Source: Nageia nagi (lineage: Eukaryota > Pinophyta). Taken from it: 64,000 nucleotides of DNA. The stretch is from contig JBITNC010000001.1 of NCBI GenBank assembly GCA_050084985.1, positions 202,368,001-202,432,000 of the forward strand, given 5' to 3'. Positions 23,741-35,775 of the stretch are shown here, piece after piece. The notes under the pieces are model-generated. The model did no database searches. It saw nothing but the letters and a program-made list of their open reading frames with translations, and was not told where the DNA came from. Position numbers and translations under genes: made by a program. Numbering within the stretch: the first letter of the stretch is position 1; the number at the start of each line of letters is the position of its first letter.

Positions 23741-24420
23741 ATTTCATTCAAAATATAGAGATTAATATTACTTGTGTAATACAAATAATATATTTTTCTA
23801 CTTCTAATTCATGTATGTGAAATTTTACCTTCTAATGTAATACATGTGATTGGTCAAATATCATTATTTCTAAGGTAATTCATGTTATAATACTACTCTA
23901 TGAAAAACATAGTATGTATTTATTATCATTTTATAACTTTTATATATTTTGAAATTTAACAATATAATATTTTCATAAATAGGTGAATAAGTTAAAAGGA
24001 AATATATTTGGGTGAAATAAATATATGGCATAAATAAATGATTGAAAATGTCTATAAATTTGTAAAAGAAATGCTTGCTACTTTTATGGGCATACAAGTT
24101 CACATATTGGTCCACCTAGTAGATGATATTGATATAACATGTATTATAAGTGCTAGAAATATATTTTTTAAGGAGATATTTTTAAAAGTATTAAAAGTAT
24201 TTACTACATAAATATCATGAAGAAAAGGATCAATGTGTAAGGGATACATTATATGAGAATCATTTTTGATGCAACTGAGTATATTTCCCAAATTAATGAT
24301 TCTACCACAAAGATGTGGCATGCAAATAAAGACAAACAACTTAGGAGGAGAGATTTTAGAAATAAATAGGACACCATATTCTATTCAAAGTACTAAAAAT
24401 ATTTTATATATTAGTAATTT
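23741..24420 (+). pseudogene. CACTA transposase, continuation after the TIR element
   Basis: In the plus strand, codons near 24020-24125 give IENVYKFVKEMLATF, then IQVHILVHLVDDI, matching the conserved 'F.iQVHL.vHL.dEi' block of plant CACTA proteins. Next come EKGSMCKGYI near 24220 and a DATEYISQINDS/GGEILE stretch at about 24.26-24.36 kb in two frames. These blocks follow the 22.6-kb blocks in known proteins, supporting one gene split by the insertion. The frames are disrupted. About 24.42-24.9 kb continues as AT-rich sequence with weak coding resemblance only, possibly intron. Confidence 0.68.
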
Positions 24421-25297
24421 AAAATAATATTTTGATGCATTTAAAATATATTTTAATCAATGATTACTAATTACTATATATTATATCATCATGAATTTAC
24501 AGATTGTGGTAATTACAAATCTATAAACTAATTTATCATGATGAATATGGAATGTTGTAAAGCATGAATTTAATTGTATAGTAATAAAATAAGTGCAATA
24601 ATAGAAGAATATGCCTTGTTTCATAGGTAAAATCTAAGGGGTACATCTCTACTTGCACATCTAAGAAACAAAAATTAGCCAATAAAGTGTACAAGTTCAT
24701 GGATGAAGTAAGAAATTGAAGAGGAATAAAGCAGATAAGAAAGTATATATGAAAATGAATTAAAAATAGCTATTGGATGTAATAAAAATATAATTATTTT
24801 TTACTTATATGCATTTAATTTTTAATACTTTTGTAAGATAAATGTAATTAATATAAATATAATGATTGCACTAATAACATTTTCATGTAATTGTTTACAC
24901 ATATTATCTTTCCTTGATGTTATAAACAAAATAAGAATAACTAAGGTTATTTAATATAATAAATTTATTAAATAAAATATTATTATGATAAAATATTCTT
25001 AATTCAAATTAACCCTATCAAATCTAAGTTTTAAATTACATACCTATGTTCTTACTTGTAATCATGAATTAGATGTCAAATTTGCTCGAGATAGGATGAT
25101 GAACTACTCCTTAAAGCAAGAGCATTTATTCAATTAAATAATTAAATTATTTTAAATACCTAAAAGGGTATTTTAATTAAATTAAAATTCCTTTTTAGGT
25201 GTTAATAGATGCCCTACTTTGAATATGATTTGATATTTTTGGGATAAAATAAAATCAAAGAATAAATTCAAAGTATAACAAGATAACTATGTAAATA

Positions 25298-26079
25298 TGT
25301 TGACACCTAAAATTGGTACTCTCCTTAATATGATCCCAATAATTTGAAATTTTTATACATATATTAATCATATTTAATTATATTTTACCCTCATTATTAT
25401 ATATTTCTCAAGTTGTATTCTTATATTTTATGTTAAGTGCACTAGATCAACTACTTCCTTCACACAAGGAGTAAAATGGTCAATCATACATGATATAAAT
25501 GTAAGTATCTCTAACTTGGAAAAATCATGTCAAGATTACATCTTGATAGTAGGTACCCTATACTTGGGTGTTTATAAATATTGCCTATTAAGATTGGAAT
25601 CCTATTATCACTCAATTGAATATCTATTATCCAATTTCATGATCATATGAGAAATTAAAATTATCATCATATATTATATTATCAATCCCTATTAGAAAAC
25701 TTCATTCTTTAGGATTGTTAGCACTCTCATTGAGGTCCACACCCAACCTGAGATCTTAGATTATGACACCTATTCTATTGTTTCCTCTACATTTGGCCTT
25801 GGGATTTGCACATCAAGGTCACCATTATTCAAGAATTTAACCTATAATATCCTTAACTTTGACATAGGTAAGAACACATATGTATTTATATTTAACTCAA
25901 TTCCTTTCTCTTTAATGCATTTAGTTGCATTTTACATCTTGACATTGTTGTAATTTTATTATACTATTACTATATTGTTTAATTCCCTCATTCATGTATG
26001 TTTATCATATAATAAAATATATATGTACTTTTAGTTCATTTAGAGGTAATCCTAGGTGTACCAAAATACATTATCAACA
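25298..26079 (+). repeat. 5' LTR of Tat-I
   Basis: 782 bp, from TGTTGACACCTAAAATTGG to TTATCAACA. It aligns over its length with 34179-34990; shared blocks include AAATGTAAGTATCTCTAAC and TTTAGAGGTAATC. The sequence right after it (TGTTGGTACCTACC) should hold the primer-binding site, but the tRNA cannot be assigned. Confidence 0.92.
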
Positions 26080-26331
26080 TGTTGGTACCTACCTTTAATA
26101 GTATTTTCGTTCTCTACATTAGGGTTAGAATATAAGTCCTCTTGAACCTACTCATATTTTTCACCAAGAATCATAAGTTTATTAGTTGAATTTGATCTAT
26201 ATTTTGTGAGTTTCATATAAATGGTGAGTATCACTCTTGATGTCTTTACCAAACTAATGATAATTCCCAATTTTTAAGCTCTCATTCTAAAAGTATTTAC
26301 TCCTGCAATCCAAATTGCTAGTTAGACTAGC

Positions 26332-27540
26332 ATGACAATGCACATCAACATGGATGTTCCCATTAGCAAAAATGCTAATAGTAGTGCAAATACTTTGAAT
26401 AATGCATCCAATTTAGGAACCTTCACTCATGAAGATTTCAAAAACCTTGAGTATCAAGTTGCACAACTTGGGAACAAGTTTGGAGTTCATACAAATCAGA
26501 TAGAAAAAAGGGTAATCTATTGAGCATAGAGATTTGTAATACACTCCTTTTTGGCACAAATAAGGATCTTGATTTTAAAAAGTTTAATGGTGCAACTAGT
26601 CATATCACTCATCTTCAAGATTTTGAATATATTATGGAGCTTAAATATGGTGTTAATGACCATTTAAAAGCAAAATATTTTCCTATGAGTTTAACTAGAT
26701 AAGCTTGAAAGTGGTTTCATAGCTTGGAACCAAGTTATATCACATCCTATTAGTAGTTGAAGGATCAATTCAAATCTCACTTTCAATTTAATGTGAATAA
26801 ACTAGTTGAATTAAAAGATTATATTCATTGTAAATAAGGAAAAATAGAAAGGTTGGATAAGTTTGTTCTTTGATTCATCAAGCTTTAGAGGTCCATTGAA
26901 TAAAAGGTGGAATAGAGCTTCATTACAAAGGTATTCCTTAAAAATATTCATCCTATTATTGGTGAAAAAGGGATTGAGCATGTTAATGGTTCATTTATGT
27001 ATATGGTTCATTTGCTTATTAAGAAATAAGAATTCCTAGGAAGTTCTAGTTTGCTTACATAATCTTCCTCCAACAAAGACAATAGTAGGAAGACCTATAA
27101 CAAAAAGGATGATAATTTAATCAATGCTATTGAACCAGCCAACCAAGATAGACCTAAGGATAGAAAATTAGCCAAATATATGTATCTATTCCTTGTAAAC
27201 CAAACCAAATATTTGAAGATTATTTAGAAAAGGGTTTAATAAAATGGATTAAAGGAAAGGAATGTGGACCTAATGATGAGAAACCTCATTGGTATAGGTA
27301 AAATCAATTTTGATAATATCATCAAATCAAAGGGCATAATATAACAAGTTGCTATATTCTAAGGAAGAAATTAAAACACTTTTTGGATAGTGGTATATTA
27401 TCATATGAAAATTATATGCTCAAGGTCAAAAATCTAGATTTACCTTCACTTAACATGGTGAACATGATTATCTATGATGATAATCATGAACTTATTGAGT
27501 TTGATGATGAATTTAGTACAAAGGTAGATTCAAATGCAAG
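26332..27540 (+). pseudogene. Gag of Tat-I
   Basis: The frame opens at 26332 and is followed through a stop at 26521 into ICNTLLFGTNKDLDFKKFNG and the retrotransposon Gag core. In that core, KWFHSLEPS (near 26710) and DQFKSHF (near 26765) match the family's 'A..WF..L.p.SI.sw..l...F...F'. A knuckle of the form YHQIKGHNITSCYILRKKL lies at 27317-27375, with the first Cys replaced by Tyr. Gag forms the virus-like particle; the knuckle binds element RNA. Stops are frequent and mostly at Q or W positions. Confidence 0.78.
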
Positions 27541-27639
27541 TTAAAAATTAGAAAAAAAGATTAATGTAGCCATAGGGTATAAGAAAGGTAACCCTAATCC
27601 ATTTTTTGTTCCAAAAGAGGTACCTTCTACATTTTTCTT

Positions 27640-28260
27640 CAAAATAAAGAAGAAAGATAAATACAAAGATAATATCTTGTAAAATCTTAAAAATATAAAT
27701 GCTAAATTTATTTTACTTGAATTAACTGAGACATATAAAGAGCATAGACTAGCATTGTTTGAGCTTATTAGTGGCATTGATGTTGATACAAATATTTCTA
27801 CTAGCTCCTTAGTAGAATGATTGGTTGTTTAAAGAATGATATTACATTTACTTAAGATGAAATTCCTAAAAATGATATCATTGATAAATGCTTACCAGTC
27901 CATATATGTGTAAAGCTACTAGGAAAGTTAGTTAAGCATGCATTTGTAGATGGTGGTGTAGGTTTGGACATTTGTTCCATCGATTTTCTTAATAAGGTTG
28001 TAGAAAAATTAATGCTAAAACTTGTACAAAAAGTGCAAGATCATAGGTTATGAACATGATAGCAAAGCATACATTGGACATATCATGATACCTATTTATT
28101 TGGGATTAAAGATAATGGAATTTAGACCTATATTCTAGATAAGAGGCTTCCTTATGAAATCCTCCTTAGGATACCATGGATACATCATGTGACATGTGTA
28201 CCATCTATATTGCATAGATTAATCAAATTTAATCATGATGGATAGGAATATGTAGTAGTA
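27640..28260 (+). pseudogene. Protease region of Tat-I
   Basis: A linker with NLKNINAKFILLELTETYKE (27676-27735) is typical before the protease in Tat and Athila elements. The active-site loop reads FVDGGVGLDICS (27943-27978), against DGGAxLNxCS in the family. The C-terminal block reads RIPWIHHVTCVPSILH (28160-28215), against LGRPWIHxxxAVPSTLH. The fold is an aspartic protease; the catalytic Asp is present in the loop but the frame is broken before and after it. Confidence 0.75.
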
Positions 28261-28499
28261 GTAGATGAGTATACAAACATAATTGGACAAGTTAGGAATA
28301 CCATAATCCCATATAGAAATATTAAAATCTATAAGTACAATGATAATGATAGTGAGTAAGATGAAGATAATAATGATACTATGTAGTTGTACAAAGAAAT
28401 AGGTGTTGGTATATATACCCTCAATCATAAGGTGATTGAACAAGATATCAAGAAATTGAAAAAATATCAAAAAGTTTAATATGACCAACATCTACACTA

Positions 28500-29320
28500 G
28501 CATTAGCAATCATACTCAACTCAGCACCCATGTTACCCTCATTGTTGCAAATGCAGTTAAGAATAATCAAAGTCAAAAGAAGATGATATTCAAAAAATAT
28601 TATACAATACAAATACTTTAAAATCAAAGTTAGAATAAGATATAGGCAACAATAAGATGGTAGTCTTTATAAATATCAATAAGAAAACTAGGTAAATGTG
28701 ATATCATACACCCTTGATATCATAATATATGGAATATAGAAGGTACAAAGCTAAAGGCCTTGGAAAGGATGAACAACAAATTGAATAGTTACCTACAAAG
28801 CTATTTGACTCAAATGAATACAAAAGTCACTTTGGAAAAAGAAGGTAAATAAGAAACATTTAGTCTCCTACAATAGTGATAATGAATATGAAATAGAATC
28901 AAAGTTACAATTAATAAAAATGGTTAAGATATCCTCATAAATGAAAGATAAATCTTCCAAAAAGACTAGCACCCATGCTAGCTCTAGCTCCCATGCTAAC
29001 ATCCATGCCTAATCTAATCCTAGCATCCACATTACCAAAATATATCATGATTCCTCTTATCCTATGCTTGAAAAAATAATTTCTAGTTATATTGATGTAT
29101 TCAAAATGGATGATGTGCTCCTAAACACATTGGGGGCATGATCAAAGTTCAAATAATTCCATCCCATGAAAGGTAAGGTGGCCTATCATTCAAATTCATA
29201 TTTTGGAGAAGAGATGGAGGATATAATAGTTTCTTGCTACACTAACCTACTTCCTTCTTTCATTAGTATATTAGGCTAGGTACATAGGGGTGTGTGTGTG
29301 TGACATTATTGCTCTCATGT
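28500..29320 (+). other. Spacer between protease and RT of Tat-I
   Basis: Decayed linker with the repeated motif (C)TAGCACCCATGCTA (28522, 28967 and nearby) and a short (GT)n at about 29290-29302. A 60-codon open frame at 29331-29516 leads into the RT domain. Confidence 0.5.
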
Positions 29321-29330
29321 CATAACAAGA

Positions 29331-30300
29331 TTGGGGGCATTGCCTAATCTATCTCAACCTAGTGATGAGATACCATGGTTGAATGAGCCTCATGTTGAGA
29401 TTAACATTGGTATAAAAGAGATGCCAAAGATTATTTATATTGGAATAGGAATCATAGGGGAAGATAAGAAAATGTATCATCAATTCTTGATATATTTTAA
29501 GGATATATTTGCTTAGGAATACAATAAGATGAAATTTCTAGATCTAATCTTCATAACTCATAATTTGGTAGTACAAGAAGGATTCAATCCTATATAATAG
29601 AAAAGAATACCAATGCATATAAGGACTTATTTAATTTTTAAGAAAGAAATTAAAAAATACCAAAAATAAAGATTCATTGAGCCCATTAATTATTCACCTT
29701 GGTTAGACAACATTATTATAGATTTAAAACCAAATGGAGAAATTATATGTACAAATTTCACAAATTTAAACAAGGCTTGTCCAAAGGAAAACTTTCCATT
29801 GTCACACATTGATACAATTATGGAATAATAGCAAGACATGAGATGTTATCATTCATGAATGATTTCTTAGGTTACAACCAAATTAGAATCAATAAAGAGG
29901 ATAAATATATGTAAAACTTTAGTACACCTTGGGGAACATTTTATTGGGTATTCATGCCCTTTAACTTCAAAAATACAAGGGAATATATCAAAGAGCAATG
30001 GTAACTATGTTTCATGATCTTATTCATAAATTAATTGAAGTTTATGTTGATGATATTCTTGCTAAGTAACCTAAAAAGGAATATCATTTAGAGGACTTAC
30101 GATTCAATTTTAAAAAGATGAGATAATTCAACCTGAAGTTAAATCTTAAGATATGTGTCTTTAGGGTTTCTAGTGGAAAATTGCTTAGTTACATAGTATC
30201 TAAAGGAGGTAAAGAGATAGATCCTAATAAGGTCAAAGCTATCATGGATATGCCTCCACCAAGAAATATTAGATAACATAGAGGTCTTTAAGGGAAGTTA
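29331..30300 (+). pseudogene. Reverse transcriptase of Tat-I
   Basis: Readable blocks are TNFTNLNKACPKENFPLSHID at 29752-29815 (family: DFRNLNKACPKDDFPLPHID; the first Asp is now Asn) and YNQIRINKEDKYM near 29874. Next come FSTPWGTFYWVFMPFNFKN near 29920 and IEVYVDDILAK at about 30034-30066, with the YVDD catalytic pair intact at 30043-30054. The motifs change frame several times. The enzyme copies element RNA into DNA. Identification is secure; function is lost. Confidence 0.88.
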
Positions 30301-30599
30301 CAAGTAGTCAAGAGGTTCATAGCTTAATTAGTAGATAGAATAGCTCCATTTTCTTACTTGTTCAAAAAGGAAAATCAGTTTGCATGGAAAAAAGTGTGTC
30401 AAAAATAATTTGATGATATCAAGAGCTACTTGCTTAACCCTCCTATCTTACAACCAATTGATCACACCAAGCTACTATACCTATACATATAAGTTATAGT
30501 TAATGCTATTTGGATATTCCTTATACAACTTGATAGTGAAAGTAGGGAAAGAGCCATATATTACTTATCTAAGATGGTACAAATGTAAAACTCAACTCC

Positions 30600-31215
30600 A
30601 TACCTATTGAGAAGTTGTACTATGACATAGTATATACAAATCAAAATTAAGGCACTATATGATCACCAATACTACTTTTATTGTGGCATAAGTTGATCCA
30701 TTATGGTATTTTCTCTCAAAACCATAATTGCAAGGAACACTAGCCAAATTTATCATGATGCTCCAAGAGTTTGATCTTCTATGTACAAGAAAAAAATCAA
30801 TCAAATGACAAGTTATAGATAATATGCTTGCAATAGCACTATATGATGAAAATAATAACACAAATGAGTTTGTGGTACTATTTGAGTAGTGTGAGGATAA
30901 GACTTGGATATTATTATTTGATGGCTCCAAATGTTTGCAAGAGTTTGGGGTAAGAATTATGCTAGAATATTTTGAGGATGGTGTAATTCCCATGGCTTAC
31001 AAGTTGAATTTTGAATGCATAAACAACATGATACATATGAAGCTTTAGTATTGGGACAGAAAGAAATAATCAACCTTGGAATCAATAAGTTAAAAGTATA
31101 TGGTGACTCCCAACTTATCATTAATCAAATAATTGATACGTATAATACTAAATATGAGAATTTAAAACCTTATAAGCACTCAATGGATGAAATGGTTCAA
31201 AGGTATTTTACATAG
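30600..31215 (+). pseudogene. RNase H plus archaeal-type RNase H of Tat-I
   Basis: The first part (30600-30840) corresponds to the family's 'LRHYM..H.t.l++k.DPlrYl...l..GR.aKw...L.eFD..yv.qKsIKGQ..aD'. The second (30900-31215) shows ILLFDGSKCLQEFGVRI, then a shifted frame with HDTYEALVLGQKEIINLGI and KVYGDSQLIINQI. It holds the D...E...D set of the additional RNase H found only in the Tat lineage. Minus-strand open frames over this stretch are shadows. Confidence 0.85.
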
Positions 31216-31589
31216 ATTTAGTTTGAGTATATATCAAGGAACAATAACAAATTTATAGTTGCTATTGCTAATGCTACCTTATTAAAATCAATCTCAATTA
31301 AAGATGATGAGACCATAATCAAAACTAGGAGCCTTAAACATTACTCCTTTCTAGATGATGATCAGTTTCAAGGATTCTATAGGAAGAAACCACTTATATA
31401 TGCTATTTTCCCATTACATGCATGGTATGCTAATATCTACAACTACCTAAAGTAAGGAAATATTCCAAATTCATGCCAATCCAAGTTTCTCAAAAGAAGG
31501 CTAAACCCCATGGATACAAGGTACATTCTTATTGGTGATATTCTTTACAAAAGTTCATTGATGGTATTTTTATTAGATGACTAAATAAA

Positions 31590-32690
31590 ACTAAATCAAA
31601 TAAGGCTATAGAACAAGTACATGATAGTATAAATGGAGGTCATTTTAATGGTAAAATCATTTATCATATATTCATATGATTAGGATATTATTTTCCATCT
31701 ATGGAAAAGGATTATATTTTATATATTCAAAAATATGAAAAATGTCAAAAGCATGCTAGCATGAAAAAAGATCCTTCAAGTGAACTAGTCACAATGATAT
31801 CATCTTAGCCCTTGTATTTAATTGGTATTATCAATGCCAAACCTAGTGAGGGATATAAATTTATTTTAGTTGCTATAGAATACTTTACAAAGTTGGCTAA
31901 AGTTATACCTTTGAGATATTACAAGGGTCCTCAAATTATAAAATTTATGATTGAAAGTATCATTGCTAGATTTGGTGTTCCACCCCATTTCATTATGGAT
32001 AATGGAAAGAACTTTAGAAGAAAGAAAGTTAGGGAATTTTATAAAGGATTCAAAATCAAGCAATATTCTCATCAACTTACTATCCATAAGGAAATGTACA
32101 AATTTAAGCAACTAATAATATAATTGTTAACTTACTATGTAAGATATTCAAGAAACATCATAGATATTGGCATTCTTAGCTCATATATGCCTTATGGGTA
32201 TACATTATAAGCATAAAATTAGCTACAAGGTGTACTCCATTTTCATTAGTCTATGGAGGTGAGGTAGTCTTACCATTAAAGGTGGAGATATCATCATTAA
32301 GGGTATCCCTAGAAGGCATCATTGATCGGGAATAATAGTGAAAAGTAAGACTAAGATAGCTAGAAGGATTGGATGAAAAGAGAATCCATGCCTTAAAATA
32401 TATTAGAGCTTATAAAAAAAGAGCAACAAAAGCATATGGAAAAAAGATTATACCACATGAATTCCAAGTGGATGATCTAGTACTAAAGGTGAATCATCAC
32501 AAGTCACATGTTGAAAAATAAGATAAAGGTAAAATTGAGACTAATTGGATTGATCCATACATCATCAAGACTACGTATCCAAATAATGCATATAAATTAG
32601 GAATACTTAAGGGGAAAGTTGATAAATTATTAACGAATTCAAAACACATCAAGCCCTTATATCCATGAAGGAATCTTATCACACACATGT
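31590..32690 (+). pseudogene. Integrase of Tat-I
   Basis: An HHCC zinc segment is readable (VHDSINGGHFNGK at about 31620, then CEKCQKHA at about 31740), followed by the catalytic core, open from 31812 to 32123. In the core, the stretch that should hold the first catalytic Asp (GIDIIG) has lost it and reads YLIGIINAKPSEG. The second Asp is present in IMDNGKNF (31992-32015). The C-terminal part continues in broken frames to about 32690. Integrase would insert the cDNA and generate the 5-bp TSD seen at the ends. Confidence 0.87.
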
Positions 32691-32699
32691 TTCAAAGCT

Positions 32700-34165
32700 C
32701 ATACTTAGGTTAGTCATTAGTAGAAAGGTTAGGAATAAAGATCTTAGCTCTATTCTTATTATATTCAGCTAGTGCCCATGCTAACATTTTTTGTAAAAAT
32801 TCTTAATAATCCTAGTAATCATATTGGTATCCTTAACATATTTCAAATTCTAATCAAAATCATAGGGTTCAATAATTATAGTCAAGTTAGAAAGTTAATG
32901 TGGTACCTTTAGAACTCCATCAATTAGTTATCATTTTCATACAAATGATATCAGTATAGCTAGCTATGTAGATAATATCATGGGAAATTATGTGTGACCT
33001 TAAATCATCACACATAGGTCAATCATATTATATCAACCATATTCTAGTATTAGAAAGGTTATAAGGTCTGAATCAATGTGATGCCTAGTGCCTATGCTAT
33101 CTTTTGCACTCACACTAATAGTAGCCCTTGTGTTAGCATTTTTTAACCAATTAAATCATTCATCATAGGTAAATGTAGGTATTTTTATCTACTTTATTAC
33201 CTTTACACTTACAATCATAATTTAATTATTTCATGCTTTTTTATCATGATCAACATGTCATGTCCTTTTGGGTGGATACTAAATAACCATCACTATTTTA
33301 ATCATTTGGTTGAGACTAAACTAACTAGTTTTCTTGGGTTAGTCTAAATATTGGGACTAAAGTAATCTTTAGTCCAATGGTCACATTATCACTAGTACTA
33401 TAATCATGCATGATTGTGAAATATTAAAACCAATCAACCTTTAATCACACCTAATAATGGGGCATGTACCTCATGATGATAAACATATCATATAACATGG
33501 TTGGGAAATATTCAAACCATCCATGTCCCTAAGTCACCTTTCCTAGTTGGGTATTAACTAATCTCTATATTTAATTCACCTTTGTTGGTTGGATCTTAAC
33601 TAACCATCACCATCTTGTTTTACTTGATTCATATATTGCATCTAGGAATGGGGCATGTACCTCATGATGATGTTAACATATATGGCTCTAATTGTATTTA
33701 TTTCATCTAGGAATGGGGCATGTATCCTATGATGATGTGGACTTACATTTATCATTATTCTCTCATGTATTCATCCAAGAATAAAATATTGAGTATTTAT
33801 ATATTTAGTGTTCTCAAGATAATGTATGCATATTTTATCCTCCCTCCATTATTCTTATATCATTTGATGAAATGCTTTGATGTTCTCTCTTACTACTCAC
33901 TATTATATCCTTTATGAGTTAGCAATCATATATATGCTTGGAAGTGTTTATCTCTAATTTTTAAGTTCATTATTTACTTTTGGTTGATTCTACTACATGC
34001 AAGCCATTACATCTCACAACCAAGTCAAATAGAGGGTAGTATACATCATTGAATCCTTGATGATATGGATAGCTAAACTAGGGAAGTATTAAATTTTTCT
34101 TATCTTCACCTTTACTTCCTTTGCAAGCATAATTTTATTTTAATATTAAATTTAATTATACTTAT
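32700..34165 (+). other. 3' non-coding region of Tat-I with short repeats
   Basis: No coding sequence. It contains GGGGCATGTACCTCATGATGAT near 33463 and 33651 and a third, altered copy near 33711 (steps 188 and 60). It also contains GGTTGG(A/G)T.TTAACTAA.C variants at about 33270, 33545 and 33585 and several copies of the CCCATGCTAACATT motif. Long repeat-bearing 3' regions are common in Tat elements. Confidence 0.6.
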
Positions 34166-34178
34166 AAAGAGGGGCATC
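34166..34178 (+). other. Polypurine tract of Tat-I
   Basis: AAAGAGGGGCATC abuts the 3' LTR and is the expected plus-strand priming site. Confidence 0.6.
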
Positions 34179-34990
34179 TCTTGATACCTAAAATTGGTCC
34201 CCTTATTACAATTCCACTTAGGTGAAACTTACATACATATCTTAATCATATTTAGTCATATTTAATCATATTTTATGCTCATTATCCCATATTTCTTAGG
34301 TTATATTCTTTTATTTTATGTTAGGTACACTGAATTGACTACTACCTTTATACAAGGGATAAAAATGTGAATCATGCCTAATATAAATGTAAGTATCTCT
34401 AACCTAAGGAAACATGTCAAGATTACATCTTGATAGTTAGTATCCTACACTTGAGTGTTTCTAAACACTACCTATTGAGATTAGAATCTTGTTATCACTC
34501 AATATAATATTGTTTTATCCACTTTCATGATCATATGCTCAATTTGAATTATTATCATCTTTACTATTATCGATCCTTGTTAGTAAACCTCATTCTTTAG
34601 GATCATTAGCACCCATGTTGAGGTCTATGCCCACATTAAGCTCTTTAATACTAGCACCTATGCTAATGTTTATTCTACATTTGGCCTTGGGGTTTACATA
34701 TCAAGGTCACCACTTTTCAATAAGTTAGAACATCATATCCTTGACCTTGACATAGGTAAGGACACATAGGTATTTATGTTTAACTTGATTCCTTTCTCTT
34801 TAGTGGCTATAGTTGCATTTTATATCTTAACATCATTGTAATTTTGTTATACTATTACTACATTATTTAATTCTCTTATTCATGTATATTTATCTTATTT
34901 AATTAGCTTAGGTTCATCATATAATAAAATGTATATGTGTTATTAGTTCATTTAGAGGTAATCATAGGTGTACTAAAACACATATCAACA
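34179..34990 (+). repeat. 3' LTR of Tat-I
   Basis: 812 bp, beginning TCTTGATACC (one changed base in the terminal TG) and ending CATATCAACA, followed at once by the target-site duplication AAATA. Confidence 0.92.
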
Positions 34991-34995
34991 AAATA

Positions 34996-35560
34996 TCTTT
35001 AAAAATTTCTTCATGATGGTAGCTTTGTATTCCTTAATTTTTACCAATGTTATGCCTCCTCTTTAGTTTGGTTGCAACATGATGGAACTCTCATCATAAG
35101 AGAAATCCAATGCAAAGAAATTGAACCTATAATCATCTTAAACAAGAAATTATTTTATGTAAGATATCTCAAATGTAGACATTAAATATCATATCACATA
35201 TATATCATGAAAGAATAAGATACCAAACCTATTGTTGGTGGCTTAGACACAAATATGATGTGAAGAGAGTGCACCACCATAAGGAATGAGAACTTTATGC
35301 CTTACCATAAGGTATGAGGGATTTTATCTCATATAAGACTTATTAGATCATAAAAGATCTTGGCATATCTCCACAAAGATATCCTAAAACATAACACTTC
35401 ACAAATCTTACTAGCTTTTAAATATTTTAGCATACCTTTATGAGAAAGATATCCTAAAGCATAGAATTATACAAATCTTATCATATTTTTAAATATTTTT
35501 CATAACTTCATAACAAGGATATCCTAAAGCATAGCAAATAAGAAATCAAATATGTCCTTA
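34996..35560 (-). repeat. Family A segment with three 70-bp units
   Basis: Reversed, it matches 11320-11850. Shared features are CCATAAGGAATGAGAAC (35278), ACCATAAGGTATGAGG (35304) and TTGGTTGCAAC at about 35070. GATATCCTAAA(A/G)CATA starts at 35378, 35448 and 35518, so the units are exactly 70 bp apart. A gap in similarity at 34990 marks the Tat-I insertion. Confidence 0.7.
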
Positions 35561-35775
35561 ATGGCAGGGTAAAGTTTAAGATTCCTCTTCTAAAAGTGAC
35601 CTATAAAATCCTAGTGAATTTACATGAAACTAAATTAGAAATTATGGCTAAATTAACTAGAAAAATAAATTTACTATATAAATTGGTAAGAAAATTTTAT
35701 ACAAATTTAAAAAAAAAATGTAAAAAATTAGCAAAAAAAAAATACAAATTATTCAAAATTTGTTGCTTATCAAAA

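Larger units (their letters stand above)
25298..34990 (+). mobile_element. Tat-I: Ty3/gypsy element, Tat lineage, with full gag-pol order
   Basis: The LTRs (25298-26079 and 34179-34990) start TGTTGACACC or TCTTGATACC and end ATCAACA, giving TGTTGA/TCAACA inverted ends. The 5-bp target-site duplication AAATA stands at 25293-25297 and 34991-34995. The interior shows gag, zinc knuckle, protease, RT, RNase H, a second RNase H of archaeal type and integrase, in that order, plus strand. The second RNase H between RH and IN is diagnostic of the Tat lineage. A long non-coding 3' region (32.7-34.17 kb) with short repeats precedes a polypurine tract. All frames are broken. LTR divergence is far above that of Tat-II, so it is older. 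Confidence 0.92.

Noticed and set aside
30655-30993. 112-residue minus-strand open frame
   Set aside because: It lies antisense to the Tat-I RNase H region, whose plus-strand motifs are clear. The same holds for 27541-27777 and 31866-32111.
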